Source of the DNA: Candidatus Coatesiibacteriota bacterium
GTDB taxonomy: Bacteria > RBG-13-66-14 > B26-G2 > JAUVZD01
NCBI GenBank assembly: GCA_030602715.1
Contig: JAUVZD010000007.1
Coordinates: 77,581 to 141,580, forward strand
Direction of reading: 5' to 3'
Length of the DNA: 64,000 bases
Shown: piece after piece, positions 33,577 to 42,401 of the stretch
Layout: each line of letters opens with the position of its first letter
How positions within the stretch are numbered: position 1 is the first letter of the stretch
Made by a program: the position numbers and the translations under genes
Notes under the pieces: generated by a model
What the model was told of the DNA's origin: nothing
Database searches by the model: none
The model's input: only the letters and a program-made list of their open reading frames with translations

Positions 33577-34404
33577 ATGGCTAAAAAGCCGCTACCAAAA
33601 GCGGAGTTGGACAAAATTTGCAAACAACTCCGTCGTGATATTATGACTATGTTGGTAAAAGCCGGTTCGGGTCATGCCGGTGGTTCTCTGGGGTCCGTGG
33701 AGATTATTGCCACACTCTACTGGAATATCATGAATTTTGACCCTGCCAATCCCCGGTGGGATGAGAGAGATTACTTCATCCTCTCCAAGGGGCATGTCTG
33801 TCCCGCCCAATATGCGGTTCTGGGAAATCTGGGCTTCTTCCCCAAAGATGAACTCTGGACTCTGCGTAAATTGGGCTCCATCCTGCAAGGACACCCCCAC
33901 TGGCTGAAGACACCCGGTCTGGAAGCCTCCACCGGTTCTCTGGGTCAAGGTCTATCCATCGCCAACGGCATAGCCATGGCTCTGAAGCGCGACGGCAAGC
34001 CCAACAGGGTCTTCTGCCTGATGGGTGATGGGGAGCAGGACGAGGGGCAGATTTGGGAAGCGGGTATGACCGCAGCTCATTACAAACTGGACAACGTCTG
34101 CGGAATTGTCGACCGCAATTATCTCCAGATTGACGGCAACACTGAGGATGTAATGGGCTTGGACACACTGTCCGACAAATGGCGGGCTTTCAACTGGAAT
34201 GTAATAGAGTGCGATGGGCACGATGTGGATGCTTTGACCGATGCCTATAATCAAGCGATAGCGACCAAGGGCAAACCAACGATCATCATCGCCAGAACCA
34301 CCAAGGGTAAAGGGGTCTCCTTCATTGAGAATCAGGTTGACTGGCACGGAAAAGCACCCAATCAAGAACAGTATGAAAAAGCTATGGCCGAGTTGGCCGA
34401 TTAG
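33577..34404 (+). CDS. transketolase, N-terminal (thiamine diphosphate-binding) subunit
   Basis: 275 residues, equivalent to the first half of a full transketolase. Motifs: the KAGSGHAGGSLGSVEI loop, ILSKGHVCPAQYAVL, TGSLGQGLSIANGIA and the ThDP/Mg site LMGDGEQDEGQIWEA with D-N-V-C-G-IVDRN. It moves two-carbon units between sugar phosphates in the pentose phosphate pathway together with the subunit encoded 17 bp downstream. CGGAGG lies 8 nt before ATG. Confidence 0.95.
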   Translation: MAKKPLPKAELDKICKQLRRDIMTMLVKAGSGHAGGSLGSVEIIATLYWNIMNFDPANPRWDERDYFILSKGHVCPAQYAVLGNLGFFPKDELWTLRKLGSILQGHPHWLKTPGLEASTGSLGQGLSIANGIAMALKRDGKPNRVFCLMGDGEQDEGQIWEAGMTAAHYKLDNVCGIVDRNYLQIDGNTEDVMGLDTLSDKWRAFNWNVIECDGHDVDALTDAYNQAIATKGKPTIIIARTTKGKGVSFIENQVDWHGKAPNQEQYEKAMAELAD

Positions 34405-34421
34405 AGAACGGAGACAAAAAG

Positions 34422-35408
34422 ATGAAAGTGGAAAAAGAGATGCACCTGGTAGAGGACCTCCACCAACCTCAGGAGAAGCCCACCCGTGACGGTTACGGAG
34501 ACGGCCTCCTCTTCCTCTGCGAGACCAACCCCAATGTGGTAGTTCTGGACGCCGATTTGGCTAAATCCACTCGCACCGTCTGGGTGCGGGATAAATATCC
34601 CGAGCGGTTCATAGATATGGGCATCTCCGAACAGGATATGCTGGGAACCGCCGGGGGACTCTCCCTGGGGGGAAAGATACCCTTCGTCTCCACCTACGGT
34701 GTCTTCGTCGCCGGGCGAGCATGGGACCAGATCCGCACCACCGTCTGCTACGGAGGGCTGAATGTCAAGATAGGTGGGGCTCACGGAGGGATATCCGTCG
34801 GTCCCGACGGCGCCACCCATCAGTCTCTGGAGGAGATCCCTCTGATGCGAGTCCTGCCGGGGATGACCGTCATCGCCCCCACCGATTGCCACGAGACCAA
34901 GAAAGCCACTTTGTGGGCGGCTGAATACACAGGACCCGTCTATCTCCGCTTCGGTCGTGAGGCGGTGCCGATAATAACCACCGAGAAGACCCCCTTCACC
35001 GTGGGAAAGGCGGAGACATATCGCCAGGGCGATGACTGCGCCATCGTCGCCTGCGGCACTCTGGTCTGGCTCGCCCTCTTAGCCTCTGATGAGCTGGAAA
35101 AGGAGGGCATCCAGTGCCGGGTGATAAACAACCACACCATAAAGCCAATTGACAAAAAGACCCTGGCCAAGGCGGCACGGGAATGTGGTTGTATGGTCAC
35201 CGCCGAGGAACACAGTATATTCGGTGGTCTGGGGGGCGCCGTCGCCGAAGTAATCTGCCAGGAGCATCCAGTCCCCTTGCGGATTATCGGCATTGAGGAC
35301 CGCTTTGGAGAATCCGGCGAACCCTGGGAGCTGATGGAAGAGTTCGGTATGTCCAAGGACAACATCAAAAAGAAGGTCAAAGAAGTGCTCAAGATGAAGA
35401 AAAAATAA
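34422..35408 (+). CDS. transketolase, C-terminal subunit
   Basis: 328 residues: pyrimidine-binding domain (VVVLDADLAKSTRT, ERFIDMGISEQDMLGTAGGLSLGGKIPFVSTYGVF, with the catalytic glutamate in SEQDM) followed by the transketolase C-terminal domain (VRVIN-like HTIKPIDKKTL, VTAEEHSIFGGLGGAV). The split two-gene form is common in archaea and many anaerobic bacteria. Co-transcribed with the N-terminal subunit and closed by a hairpin. The first ~20 residues are an extra charged extension. Confidence 0.95.
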   Translation: MKVEKEMHLVEDLHQPQEKPTRDGYGDGLLFLCETNPNVVVLDADLAKSTRTVWVRDKYPERFIDMGISEQDMLGTAGGLSLGGKIPFVSTYGVFVAGRAWDQIRTTVCYGGLNVKIGGAHGGISVGPDGATHQSLEEIPLMRVLPGMTVIAPTDCHETKKATLWAAEYTGPVYLRFGREAVPIITTEKTPFTVGKAETYRQGDDCAIVACGTLVWLALLASDELEKEGIQCRVINNHTIKPIDKKTLAKAARECGCMVTAEEHSIFGGLGGAVAEVICQEHPVPLRIIGIEDRFGESGEPWELMEEFGMSKDNIKKKVKEVLKMKKK

Positions 35409-35429
35409 ATCATGTGAATGTTACTTTTC

Positions 35430-35453
35430 AGGGGGATGGTCTTCCATCCCCCT
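35430..35453 (+). terminator. terminator after the transketolase pair
   Basis: A perfect 10-bp stem AGGGGGATGG/CCATCCCCCT with a TCTT loop, followed by a modest T-rich tract. Confidence 0.8.
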
Positions 35454-35533
35454 TCTTCTATTACTACCGGTCAATTACGAGCGAATATGTAAAAAATAAA
35501 GTTGAATTATTTGCTTTATTTTTTCCTGGATTG

Positions 35534-35542
35534 TGGTATAAT
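35534..35542 (+). promoter_or_regulatory. extended -10 promoter of the M23 peptidase gene
   Basis: TGGTATAAT gives a TGn extended -10 with a perfect TATAAT (35537-35542). A T-rich stretch lies upstream with no good -35 at standard spacing. Confidence 0.6.
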
Positions 35543-35616
35543 CGGAATGAGAATATACTATCTCATCTTTTTTAACATTTTTACATTGGAAATCACACCG
35601 ACCTAATGTAAAAGCC

Positions 35617-36735
35617 ATGATCAAAAATTCCATATCCATAGTCATAGTCCCCCATTCCTCCGGCAAACCCTACACCATCTTCATCCACCGTTATCTACTC
35701 AGTTTCATCTTAGGCTTCTCCTGCCTGGCAATGCTGGGGCTTTTTGGCATAGTCTTCACCTACACCTTTGACTACATACAAATGCAAGAGGCGTTAGAGC
35801 CCACCAAATTGGAGATAGACAACCTGATTGAGGAAAACCAGATGCTCAACGGTGCCATAACCCAAGCCTCCAATCATCAGGATGACCTTGCCCTACTGCT
35901 CAAGGAGGAGCGAGAACAACACGCCCAGGCGCTTATTGAGATACACGACCGATTGAAGATGCTGGAGAAATTTTATGCCGACCTGCGAATTATGGCTGGC
36001 TTCAAGCTAAATGTTGACGACGCCAAGGCTCTGGACAAAGTCGCTCCCGACCCCCTGGACGCCCACGGTGGTCCGGTGGAAGTCATGGACAAGCACTTTG
36101 AGGGGATAAACCTTTTCTCCATGCCCCAGGATGAATATCTCCAATTGATGCAAACCAAGGAAATGGCTTTAAAGAATGAGCTCAACGAGCACATCACCAC
36201 CATCCAGAAGCTGAAGATGCTTCTGGAGAATAAAGCCTCTCTCGTTGACGATGTGCCTTCAATGGTGCCGGTGGAGGGCACCATAACCTCCTTGTTCGGT
36301 GAGGTGCGTAAGGGCGGCACCCACGGCGGATTGGATATCGCTGCACCCGAGGGCACCCCCATCCACGCTCCGGCTGACGGCGTGGTGGTGAAGTCCGGTC
36401 CAAGTATGGGTTACGGGAGGGTCATCATCATTGACCACGGCAACGGCTACACCACCCGCTTCGGCCACCTGAGTGGGGAGACAGTCTCCTTGGGAGATCG
36501 GGTGGAGGAAGGGGATATCATCGGCTATGTCGGCTCCACCGGCTGGGCTACCGGACCCCACCTGCACTACGAAGTGCGGTTAAACGGCGTCCCGGTTGAC
36601 CCCATCAACTACCTGAATACCAACCTACCCCAGGAACTGCTTGACAATACCGACAACCCCAACACCTCCATTGAGGAGCTACCGCCCTCCTATCCCTTTA
36701 TAGGGGACCTACCACTACAGGAAAGTGACCTTTGA
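35617..36735 (+). CDS. M23-family peptidase, membrane-anchored with coiled coil
   Basis: A 372-residue envelope protein. One membrane helix (residues ~25-50) leads into a coiled coil (~50-120 and ~165-200), then the LytM/M23 domain: GGTHGGLDIAAPEGTPIHAPADG (first zinc ligands H and D), VIIIDHGNGYTTRFGHLS and the second site GPHLHYEVR. With both the H-x3-D and H-x-H motifs intact it should cleave peptidoglycan cross-bridges, or act like the EnvC/MepM group in cell division and wall growth. The last ~30 residues are a disordered acidic tail. Single-gene unit between two terminators. Confidence 0.93.
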   Translation: MIKNSISIVIVPHSSGKPYTIFIHRYLLSFILGFSCLAMLGLFGIVFTYTFDYIQMQEALEPTKLEIDNLIEENQMLNGAITQASNHQDDLALLLKEEREQHAQALIEIHDRLKMLEKFYADLRIMAGFKLNVDDAKALDKVAPDPLDAHGGPVEVMDKHFEGINLFSMPQDEYLQLMQTKEMALKNELNEHITTIQKLKMLLENKASLVDDVPSMVPVEGTITSLFGEVRKGGTHGGLDIAAPEGTPIHAPADGVVVKSGPSMGYGRVIIIDHGNGYTTRFGHLSGETVSLGDRVEEGDIIGYVGSTGWATGPHLHYEVRLNGVPVDPINYLNTNLPQELLDNTDNPNTSIEELPPSYPFIGDLPLQESDL

Positions 36736-36761
36736 CCTTTAAGAAAACAACTCTACTTAAG

Positions 36762-36791
36762 AAATCAGCCACCCGCATGGATGGCTGATTT
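36762..36791 (+). terminator. bidirectional terminator between the M23 peptidase gene and thiDN
   Basis: A perfect 10-bp stem AAATCAGCCA/TGGCTGATTT with a 10-nt loop and a T-rich plus-strand tail. It lies between converging genes. Confidence 0.85.
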
Positions 36792-36814
36792 TCATTTTTT
36801 CTTCTGGGTAATCC

Positions 36815-38158
36815 TCAGCGCAGTGAATTAGCCAGTTCCTCCACAATCTCAAGGACCCTGAAGATATTCTCGCCCAATATTCGCACCATCGGTTCTTTGC
36901 CAATATCTCCACGGTCATAGATGAGTTGCGGTGGCTCACCACCCTCTAAACTCTGCGCTATCCATCCCAGGGTTGTCCCCTCCTTCCCCCTCTGCTGAGG
37001 GGGCTCATCCCTTCGCTCTACAGCTTCCACTCGTAATCCCAGACCCCGAGCGGCATCAACGATCTCCTCACAGAAAGATATATTCATCCCCGCCCGTATG
37101 TTCGGCCAGCGTCTATTTACCTCCAAAACCAGTCTAGCCACATGCGACGAACCCCCCAAGCAGGGCTGACCGGTAATCAGAGGACCCTGGGGACCCTTTA
37201 CAATTCGGCTGGAAAGACCTATCACCTCCTCCACACTATCAGCTCCACCCCAGGGTATGAAGGCTATATTTATCCCCACCTCGGGGACAAAATACTCAAA
37301 TCCCTTGATCTGGGAGAGCTTCCTGAGGGCATTGGAAGTGATGTTCATAGCCTCCAGTGCGTTTTCAGCACGGGATTGGCACAAGCCGTGGCGCAGTAGC
37401 CAATCCTCTTCTCTGGAGGCTTGTAAAAGGTTATAGACAAAATACCGTGCTTTCAAAATGGATTTGAACATGTCCAATCCGAAGGTGGTATAGACGGCGA
37501 TGGCGGAAGATAGAGCACAACCCAGACCATGCCAAGTCCTTTCGCTCTCGGTTACCGCCTTGCGCTTCAACTCCCTGATCTGCCCTTTATAAAGAAAGAT
37601 ATCGCCAATTATATTATCCGGCCAGCGAACGCCGGTAGCTAAAAAATCGGTATTATACATCTCGGACAATTCATTTAGGGCGGAGACCACCTCGCTGGGA
37701 ATGGAGACATCCTTGCCGGTTAGGATGGAAAGTTCTTTGGTGTTGGGGGTTACCAGAGTGGAGATGGGAAATAGCAGGTCGGCGACCTCCCTGGGGGAAG
37801 TGTCATCTATCAAGGCTCCCCCACTGCTGGCGGAGAATACCGGGTCGTTAATTATCGGTCCCTCATAACCTTGGAGCATATCATGAATCTTCTTTGCGTT
37901 ATCAAGCGAGCCCACAGCACCTATTTTGTATGCTCTGGGATTTAACTCCTGATGAACCGCCTCAAGCTCCTTCTGGAGGAGGTCCGTGGGTATGGGAAAG
38001 AGTTCCAATACACCGTTTTTACTCGTCTGAGGCGCCAAGGCGGTCATAACCCCGGCGCCCTGGACACCGAGACAAGCAAATACCTTTATATCTGCCCCTA
38101 TACCAGCCCCACCGCTTGGGTCATAGGCAGCAATGGAGATTACACCCTCAGGTTTCAT
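36815..38158 (-). CDS. thiDN: bifunctional HMP/HMP-phosphate kinase and ThiN-type thiamine-phosphate synthase
   Basis: 447 residues in two domains. Residues ~1-250 are ThiD: SIAAYDPSGGAGIGADIKVF, GVMTALAPQT, DPVFSASSGGALID and LVTPNTKELSILTG, plus a divergent C-terminal ATP/anion loop (WHGLGCALSSAIAVY in place of the usual GTGCT). Residues ~265-430 are ThiN: ALRKLSQIKGFEYFVPEVGINIAF, SSRIVKGPQGP, GGSSHVARLVLEV and NIRAGMNISF. ThiD phosphorylates hydroxymethylpyrimidine; ThiN joins it to the thiazole, replacing ThiE. The fusion is typical of archaea and Thermotogae and scarce in ordinary bacteria. ATG 38158 follows a GAGGT site. No TPP riboswitch is seen upstream. Confidence 0.93.
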   Translation of the reverse strand: MKPEGVISIAAYDPSGGAGIGADIKVFACLGVQGAGVMTALAPQTSKNGVLELFPIPTDLLQKELEAVHQELNPRAYKIGAVGSLDNAKKIHDMLQGYEGPIINDPVFSASSGGALIDDTSPREVADLLFPISTLVTPNTKELSILTGKDVSIPSEVVSALNELSEMYNTDFLATGVRWPDNIIGDIFLYKGQIRELKRKAVTESERTWHGLGCALSSAIAVYTTFGLDMFKSILKARYFVYNLLQASREEDWLLRHGLCQSRAENALEAMNITSNALRKLSQIKGFEYFVPEVGINIAFIPWGGADSVEEVIGLSSRIVKGPQGPLITGQPCLGGSSHVARLVLEVNRRWPNIRAGMNISFCEEIVDAARGLGLRVEAVERRDEPPQQRGKEGTTLGWIAQSLEGGEPPQLIYDRGDIGKEPMVRILGENIFRVLEIVEELANSLR

Positions 38159-38185
38159 ATCCAACCTCTGAAGACACTGCAACAG

Positions 38186-38205
38186 AAAAGGGGCGCTCTC
38201 GCCCC
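38186..38205 (-). terminator. terminator after the GYF/AgmX gene
   Basis: On the minus strand, GGGGCG with CGCCCC around a four-base loop, followed by TTTTCTG. It closes the ExbB-ExbD-AgmX operon. Confidence 0.85.
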
Positions 38206-38260
38206 GACTTTACTTAACCATAGAGATAAAACCGCATTCGTCCGGCACAACAGAATCGTC

Positions 38261-39778
38261 CTAAGCTGCTGAGAAGAAGATGAAAGGATAAACAATTATA
38301 GTATCACCACTGGATATGGTGGGGAAGTTCCAACCATAGACTACAGAGACTACCTCACTCTCCATGGTGGGATTATTCATAGTTGACGATATAAGGTAAC
38401 AGTTGGAAACTCGTCCGGAGGCGGAGATGGTAAAGCTGACCACAATCTTTCCCTGAAGCGTTGGGTTTGTCTTAAGGTATTTCTTGTAGATGTATTCTAA
38501 ACCTACTTTATGCCTTTCTATTACCTCCCGAATGATGACAGAGGAGCGGTTAGCATCAGCGGAACCTTCGCCGGAGATACTGCTGGGTGATGTGAGGGAG
38601 ACACCTCCACTAACCTCCATCTCAAAACCCACCCCTCCCCCTCCCCCAGAGCCCAGCATGGAGATCAGATCGCCCAGACCACTGCCACCTCCACCACCCA
38701 AACCCAAGCCACCACCTCCACCACCAATGGAAGAGTAACCACCGGTCTTCAAACCCCCGATACCGCCGATGATTCCATCAAAATCACCAGCACCTCCCCC
38801 ACCGAGGATATCTACTACACCACCGCCAGGACCATCAGAGGTTATCAATCCCAAAACTCCGTAACCCAGAGGTCCTTCGCCCAGACCGGCTCCACCTGGA
38901 CCATGCCCCCCACCTGAGCCTCCACCACCAGCTCCTTCGCCCTCGCCCACACCGAAGCCCGTTCCTTCACCGTCGGGGATATCCGCAAACATATCCTCAT
39001 CCGTCACCAGCTCAGCAATTCTCCCGGTAATATCCAGTATGTCCTCCTCCTCCCTCTCGGGGAGATGCAGATAAAATGCTGACGCCATGAAAAGCCCGCA
39101 TAGAATGGCGATTGAGATGAAAGAAAGTATGAAGTTACGGTCATCGTGATATTCAGACATTTCCCGGCGATATTGGGGCTCCTCCAGCTTTCCGTCTTTG
39201 AACAGCTCACTAATGGGTAAAGGTTCACCCCGCACCAGCCTTCTCTCCGGTTTTTCCGTGGATATTTGCGGTTCTTGAGCGGGCTCAGCTTCCACGTCTG
39301 CAGTAACGACATCTTCCACACCTCTACTCATTGCCCGTTCCCGTAAAGTCTCCTCTAGTATATTCTTCTCCCCTACGCTTACTTCCCGCTCAGGGGCAAA
39401 GTCAGTCGGCCAATCCTCCCCCAGCGCCCTGTCAGCCCGCATCCACTTACCCCGGTAAAAAACTGAGTCGCCGGCTTCAACCCGCCCTATTTTTACCAAG
39501 CCGACTATCTCCTCCCGGGTGATAGGACCAAGGTTTTTCTCTCCCGCCCGCAAGTAGAAGAAATCCTCACCACCGGTGCCAGCTTTCCTCAATTCATACT
39601 GTTCAATAAGCGTAACCAGCGAGGAAACCACCCCCACCGAAACCCATCTCTTCTGCTGAGGAGACCAGATATAGTGGTTTCTCAACACTTGACCTTCCAG
39701 TGCCTGTTGTTTAACCTCTTCTACGGTCATCGGCCCGAATCTCTCCGAGCCCTTTGCTATGTATATGCCAGCACTCAT
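38261..39778 (-). CDS. glycine-rich AgmX/PglI-type energy-transducer protein with two GYF-like domains
   Basis: 505 residues. The N-terminus carries two GYF/DUF4339 modules: KGSERFGPMTVEEVKQ...W (residues ~8-50) and GEKNLGPITREEIVGLV...W (~75-115). A single membrane helix follows (~residues 213-233), then ~150 residues of glycine-rich linker (repeats such as GGGAGDFDGIIGGIGGL). The C-terminal AgmX/PglI domain (~400-505: VIIREVIERHKVGLEYIYKK, KIVVSFTISASGRV and VYPFIFFSA) resembles TonB C-termini. Expected role: spans the inner membrane, couples ExbB/ExbD motion to the periplasm or outer membrane, and reads a cytoplasmic proline-rich partner via GYF. Last gene of the exbB operon, paralogous to the gene at 39881-41260. 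Confidence 0.88.
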   Translation of the reverse strand: MSAGIYIAKGSERFGPMTVEEVKQQALEGQVLRNHYIWSPQQKRWVSVGVVSSLVTLIEQYELRKAGTGGEDFFYLRAGEKNLGPITREEIVGLVKIGRVEAGDSVFYRGKWMRADRALGEDWPTDFAPEREVSVGEKNILEETLRERAMSRGVEDVVTADVEAEPAQEPQISTEKPERRLVRGEPLPISELFKDGKLEEPQYRREMSEYHDDRNFILSFISIAILCGLFMASAFYLHLPEREEEDILDITGRIAELVTDEDMFADIPDGEGTGFGVGEGEGAGGGGSGGGHGPGGAGLGEGPLGYGVLGLITSDGPGGGVVDILGGGGAGDFDGIIGGIGGLKTGGYSSIGGGGGGLGLGGGGGSGLGDLISMLGSGGGGGVGFEMEVSGGVSLTSPSSISGEGSADANRSSVIIREVIERHKVGLEYIYKKYLKTNPTLQGKIVVSFTISASGRVSNCYLISSTMNNPTMESEVVSVVYGWNFPTISSGDTIIVYPFIFFSAA

Positions 39779-39880
39779 AAAGAGAAAAATTCCTTGCAGA
39801 AGCTAGTTCACTTAATAATACTTAATCTCACCCTTCTGCAGGTCAGCACTTAATCCTTAGGGCGAATTTTCAGACCATCA

Positions 39881-41260
39881 CTAGGTTTTTATGAACACAA
39901 AGGGATAGACTACAGTTACCTCTCCACCGGAAACGGCTGGGAATTTCCAACCGTAGATACGGCTGGCTATTTGCGATTCCATCTCCGGGCAGTTCATGGT
40001 GGAGGAAGAGACATAAGCGTTGGTGACTATTCCCTGAGCGTTGATTGAAAAAGTAACCACTACCTTTCCACTTAGGTTAGGATTCTTCTTTAGTTGGGCA
40101 TTATACACCGATTGCAAGCCAGCCATGTGGGCGGAGATCACATTGGAGATAGCCGAAGAGCTACGACCGGATTCCCCTTCTGCAGTTCCACTAATACTTT
40201 GAGGACCGGAAAGGGTTACCATCCCCACAGTTTCCAACTCACTGGTATCAAACCCACCACCACCACCGCCACCCAACAATGCCGCCAGGTCCATTCCACC
40301 GGGACCGCCCAGACCTCCGAGACCGAGACCCCCACCCCCACCCAACCCCCCACCGGAACCGCTGGTAGTCAGACCGCCGATACCTCCAAGGATCGCATCT
40401 ATATCACCAGCTCCACCTCCACCTCCAAGTATATCAACCACTGAGGGACCTCCGGAGGGTCCTTCGGTGGTTAAAAGCCCAAGCAAACCGGTGCCGTATA
40501 CTCCGGGTCCATCATCAGTCCCCGGTCCATAGTTTGTCCCTCCTCCCCCTCCACCGCCAGGACCGATTGCCTCACCTTCTCCCTCGCCGACACCCATCAT
40601 ACTCTCCTCCAAATCCTCAACATTTATCAACTCAGCGATTACCTCAGGTATATTCACAATCCTTAGCGAACCTCCCATTGGACCGACTTTGAAAGCGAAT
40701 ATCAAGAAGAAAACGGAAAGGGTGAGAGTGCCCAGGAATAGATAGGTGAAGTGACGGTCCTCCTCATCCATGGTGCTGGTTAAGCCCCTGCGGGTGGGCA
40801 TAATCTCGGCTATGGAGACCGGCTCCGGCGGTGCCGGTGGGGATATGTAGCCAAATCTCAAGGTCAGTTCGCCAAATTGAAGCTCTCCCTCCTTCCCTTC
40901 CACCATCTCCAGTTGATATACACCATCCTTGCGGGGAAGGAGCCCCTGAATGATCAAGGTGCGGAAATCTACATCCGAGCCCATGTAACTGACCTTGCCG
41001 GTCATCTGCTCGGTCATATTGAGTAGATAGCGGTCGGGTCCGGTCTTCTCCAGTAGGGAAAAAGCCTCACTTCCCTGCCAATCGTAATAGACAATATCGT
41101 TATCAGCGCCCCGCCCGATGGTTATCGTCTCGTCAGGGAAGAAGGTCCTCAACTTCTTCCCGTTGCGAAGTATCGTCAATCCTAACTTGCGAGGCTCAGC
41201 CGTTGCCACCCCTCCGCCGTCTATAGTGCCATCCGCCCTCTTCTTTTTTGCTAATGGCAT
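39881..41260 (-). CDS. glycine-rich AgmX/PglI-type energy-transducer protein with FHA-like N-terminus
   Basis: 459 residues with the same plan as the next gene. The cytoplasmic N-terminal ~140 residues are FHA-like (LGLTILRNGKKLRTFFPDETITIGRGADNDIVYYD; the GR and DNDI positions fit, but the usual S-x-x-H phosphothreonine pocket is absent). One membrane helix follows (~residues 175-195), then a glycine-rich linker (SVVDILGGGGGAGDIDAIL, GLGLGGLGG) and the AgmX/PglI C-terminal domain (NVISAHMAGLQSVYNAQLKKNP, KVVVTFSINAQGIV, VTVVYPFVFIKT). It probably replaces TonB as the transducer. GGGGAGG lies 8 nt before ATG. It is preceded by two exbD genes and followed by its GYF-bearing paralogue. Confidence 0.88.
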   Translation of the reverse strand: MPLAKKKRADGTIDGGGVATAEPRKLGLTILRNGKKLRTFFPDETITIGRGADNDIVYYDWQGSEAFSLLEKTGPDRYLLNMTEQMTGKVSYMGSDVDFRTLIIQGLLPRKDGVYQLEMVEGKEGELQFGELTLRFGYISPPAPPEPVSIAEIMPTRRGLTSTMDEEDRHFTYLFLGTLTLSVFFLIFAFKVGPMGGSLRIVNIPEVIAELINVEDLEESMMGVGEGEGEAIGPGGGGGGGTNYGPGTDDGPGVYGTGLLGLLTTEGPSGGPSVVDILGGGGGAGDIDAILGGIGGLTTSGSGGGLGGGGGLGLGGLGGPGGMDLAALLGGGGGGGFDTSELETVGMVTLSGPQSISGTAEGESGRSSSAISNVISAHMAGLQSVYNAQLKKNPNLSGKVVVTFSINAQGIVTNAYVSSSTMNCPEMESQIASRIYGWKFPAVSGGEVTVVYPFVFIKT

Positions 41261-41313
41261 TTATCATACCTCCCCAGGTCCAAAATCGCAAACCGAGGCA
41301 AACCCCAAAATGG

Positions 41314-41859
41314 CTATTGTTTTCTCAAAACAGCAAGAGCAATATTGCCATACTTGGAGCGACCACAGGTGTACATCACCCTGGTTAATAGGTCAAAGGT
41401 GATCAGCTTATCACCCTGTATGGTTACCTCTCCCTTGAAGGGTCGGGTGGGGTCTTGCTCAGCAATAGCCTCCTTGATCCTGCGAATACGGGTCATCTCC
41501 ACCAGCAGGTTATCTATGACCAAATCCTGGTCGTTCAGGGCGTCCTCCGTGGTGCAAACCGCTGACCCCTCCACCAGTATATGTTTATTTGTTACCGCAA
41601 CAATAACCGACTGAACCGGATTCTTGATGGATTCGGAGGCAGGTAGCTTGAGGTCGGGAGCCACGGACATAATATCCCCCTCTGCGGAGTAGGTCATAAA
41701 CAGGAAGACGACCAGAATAACGAAGGTGTCTATCAATGAGACCAACAGAATTCGTACTTCCTTCGTCCGCTCCTCCATTATCCGTTCTTTTATCCGCCCA
41801 GTCTGTTGCCCACGCCGCCCCTTCGCAGCTGCGCGGGTAGGTTTTTTAGCTTGAGCCAA
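41314..41859 (-). CDS. exbD: ExbD/TolR-family protein (second copy)
   Basis: 181 residues: a basic cytoplasmic N-terminus (~40 residues, longer than usual), one membrane helix with the proton-carrying aspartate (VRILLVSLIDTFVILVVFLFM) and a periplasmic domain (VSVAPDLKLP-like, then VIVAVTNKHILVEG and GDKLITFDLLTRVMYTCG). It works with ExbB as a proton-driven motor. Initiation is at TTG 41859 with AAGGAGG 9 nt upstream. The first exbD ends 55 bp upstream. Confidence 0.93.
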   Translation of the reverse strand: MAQAKKPTRAAAKGRRGQQTGRIKERIMEERTKEVRILLVSLIDTFVILVVFLFMTYSAEGDIMSVAPDLKLPASESIKNPVQSVIVAVTNKHILVEGSAVCTTEDALNDQDLVIDNLLVEMTRIRRIKEAIAEQDPTRPFKGEVTIQGDKLITFDLLTRVMYTCGRSKYGNIALAVLRKQ

Positions 41860-41914
41860 CGAACCCCACCTCCTTAACTATTGCTGGTCCACGCCGGTTG
41901 CCCTCAACTTCCGA

Positions 41915-42394
41915 TTAGGTGATCTTCGGCGCCAGGGCGATCTCCGGCAGGTCTTTCGCCAAACAACAATCCATGGTCTTGATTATGTCCTCGTACATTA
42001 TCTGTTGTTCCGCCGCAATGATTACACTGGTCTGACTGGGAAACTCATCCTTTATCTGCTCTAACTGCCCCGACAAACCATCCCAATCATACTCCCCACC
42101 TCGTTTGGGAATCGGCGGAAGAATTGCACCCGAACCCCCTACAATAAAACCTTGGTCAGTTATTATCACCGTGAGGTTAAGCTGTTGCTTTTTCTCCTCC
42201 TCTAATTCGGTCCCTTCGCCTGCGCCAGCAGCGGTAGGAAGATTGATCTCAATGATCGACGTCTGCAGAATACAGGCAGTCATCAATAGAAAGACCAAAA
42301 GCACAGCCATTATGTCAATGAAAGGAACTAGCTCTAATTCCTCATCAACCCTCTGCTTCTTCCTCCTTACTTTCCCTGAGACCGGATATGCCAT
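41915..42394 (-). CDS. exbD: ExbD/TolR-family protein (first copy)
   Basis: 159 residues. The membrane helix carries the conserved Asp in LELVPFIDIMAVLLVFLLM. The periplasmic part has IIEINLPTA, LTVIITDQGFIVGG, a longer-than-usual loop (about residues 85-110) and FPSQTSVIIAAEQQIMYEDIIKTMD. It is the more typical of the two ExbD proteins in this operon and starts 7 bp after exbB. Confidence 0.94.
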   Translation of the reverse strand: MAYPVSGKVRRKKQRVDEELELVPFIDIMAVLLVFLLMTACILQTSIIEINLPTAAGAGEGTELEEEKKQQLNLTVIITDQGFIVGGSGAILPPIPKRGGEYDWDGLSGQLEQIKDEFPSQTSVIIAAEQQIMYEDIIKTMDCCLAKDLPEIALAPKIT

Positions 42395-42401
42395 CGCCTA
42401 A

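Noticed and set aside
38159-38260. TPP riboswitch upstream of thiDN
   Set aside because: No CTGAGA-type aptamer core; the space is filled by the terminator of the preceding gene.
38580-40620. Glycine-rich tandem repeats as a DNA repeat array or CRISPR
   Set aside because: The periodicity is that of glycine codons in protein linkers; there are no uniform spacers or conserved repeat units. No CRISPR array was seen in the window.
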